Assembly (NCBI GenBank): GCA_030042795.1
Contig: JASHYZ010000581.1
Location: 1-7,116 of the forward strand
Direction of reading: 5' to 3'
From: Terriglobia bacterium
Lineage (GTDB): Bacteria; Acidobacteriota; Terriglobia; UBA7540
Length of the DNA stretch: 7,116 nt
Shown here: in pieces, positions 6,545-7,116 of the stretch
Layout of the letters: each line of letters opens with the position of its first letter
Numbering within the stretch: position 1 is the first letter of the stretch
Made by a program: the position numbers and the translations under genes
Notes under the pieces: generated by a model
What the model saw: only the letters and a program-made list of their open reading frames with translations
Told to the model about the DNA's origin: nothing
Database searches by the model: none

Positions 6545-7116
6545 ATGGGAGAACCGGTCTTGGCAGGGAGGGCCCGCTGGCATTTGTCGGCGGCTCTGCT
6601 TGGTTGTGGAAAGGTGCTCGTAAGCCATGTCATTCCGAGCGGAGCGAGGAATCTCGCTATGAGGGTACAGGAAGTGCGAGATTCCTCGTCACCTTCGGCT
6701 CCTCGGAATGACATGTTGGGCGAGTCTTTCCGCAGCTTGGTAGTAGGGCTTGTGGCCGCCCTTCTGTTGGCAGCTTCCGCCCGCGTCGTGCGCGGAGCTG
6801 CCCGTGCGGCGGGCGCCCAGTCCGCTCCGGAGGAGGCACAACAGCCTTCTCTTGCCGAACGCATCCGCCAAGTGACCAGCCGTCCCGAATTCAAGCACGC
6901 AACGTTCGGCATCGAATTCTACTCGCTCGATAAGCAGAAGCCGGTTTTCGCGCTCAATCCCGAAGAACTCTTTACGCCGGCCTCTACCACGAAGCTGCTG
7001 ACCGAAGGAACTGCGTTAGCCCTGCTCGGCGCCGATTATCGCTTTCACACGCGCGTCTACCGCACCGGTCCCCTGCAGCCGGACGGGACCCTGCGCGGCG
7101 ATCTGGTGCTGGTGGC
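6545..7116 (+). CDS. dacB: D-alanyl-D-alanine carboxypeptidase/endopeptidase (PBP4/DacB type, peptidase S13), 5' part
   Basis: The frame is open from ATG 6545 to the right edge (190 codons), so the C-terminus is missing. SFRSLVVGLVAALLLAASA (61-79) is a clear signal peptide core. The mature part begins near LAERIRQVTSRPEF, then HATFGIEFYSLD, and contains FTPASTTKLLT with the penicillin-binding SxxK motif (S147, K150 from this start), followed by ALLGADYRFHTRVY. These are hallmarks of S13 enzymes, which cleave D-Ala-D-Ala peptides and peptide cross-links in periplasmic peptidoglycan. The SxN and KTG motifs lie beyond the window. The start is uncertain: 6545 has the strong ribosome binding site, but the signal peptide begins at ATG 6713 and a palindromic repeat (6626-6715) fills most of the gap. 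Starting at 6545 would leave an odd 56-residue extension before the signal sequence. Confidence 0.85.
   Translation, partial: MGEPVLAGRARWHLSAALLGCGKVLVSHVIPSGARNLAMRVQEVRDSSSPSAPRNDMLGESFRSLVVGLVAALLLAASARVVRGAARAAGAQSAPEEAQQPSLAERIRQVTSRPEFKHATFGIEFYSLDKQKPVFALNPEELFTPASTTKLLTEGTALALLGADYRFHTRVYRTGPLQPDGTLRGDLVLV
6626..6715. repeat. Palindromic 'CHSERSEES'-type interspersed repeat
   Basis: The ends are a perfect 14-bp inverted repeat, CATGTCATTCCGAG (6626-6639) against CTCGGAATGACATG (6702-6715). Inside, CGAGGAATCTCGC (6645-6657) pairs exactly with GCGAGATTCCTCG (6676-6688), leaving an 18-base loop and an asymmetric bulge of 5 versus 13 bases. One reading frame gives CHSERSEES, a peptide I recall recurring in spurious predicted proteins from Acidobacteriota and other environmental genomes, so this is a member of a widespread non-autonomous repeat. 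The 90 bases equal 30 codons, so it keeps the dacB frame open. No flanking direct repeat is visible. Confidence 0.85.

Noticed and set aside
6529..6711. A short plus-strand frame containing CHSERSEESRYEG.
   Set aside because: This is the typical spurious translation of the palindromic repeat, out of frame with the dacB-like gene.

Overview
The window looks like chromosomal DNA of a GC-rich, Gram-negative-type bacterium, most likely a soil Acidobacteriota (Koribacter/Terriglobus-like). That placement is inferred from three things: a WxxGxW-repeat secreted protein with its Asn/Thr-rich core, a beta-propeller/phosphoesterase fusion, and a palindromic 'CHSERSEES' repeat, all of which I associate with that phylum. 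No rRNA or other taxonomic marker is present.

Layout from left to right. At 1-193 (+) is the C-terminal end of a probable BglII/BstYI-family restriction endonuclease, cut by the window edge. At 343-991 (-) is a two-gene toxin-antitoxin operon: a SpoVT/AbrB-type antitoxin (749-991) overlapping a PIN-domain VapC-type toxin (343-768). This part looks like defence or accessory DNA. After about 330 bases with only promoter signals comes a Dps-type ferritin (1323-1874, +). A perfect 13-bp inverted repeat (1925-1960) separates it from the convergent gene for a secreted WxxGxW-repeat protein (1976-3304, -), which has a sigma-54-like -24/-12 sequence just upstream. At 3556-6465 (-) is a 969-residue exported protein joining an N-terminal YVTN-type beta-propeller to a C-terminal phosphoesterase domain. 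Divergent from it, at 6545 to the right edge (+), begins a PBP4/DacB-type D-Ala-D-Ala carboxypeptidase, truncated by the window end after its SxxK active-site motif.

No pathway ties the whole window together. The first part (restriction enzyme, VapBC) is defence or stability cargo. The rest is stress and cell-envelope material: iron/DNA protection, an envelope-associated repeat protein, an exported phosphoesterase and a peptidoglycan hydrolase. The observations most worth a second look are the palindromic repeat sitting in frame between a strong ribosome binding site and the signal peptide of the dacB-like gene, the sigma-54-like promoter before the WxxGxW gene, and the apparently leaderless vapBC promoter. 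I found no convincing evidence of an undescribed multi-gene system here.
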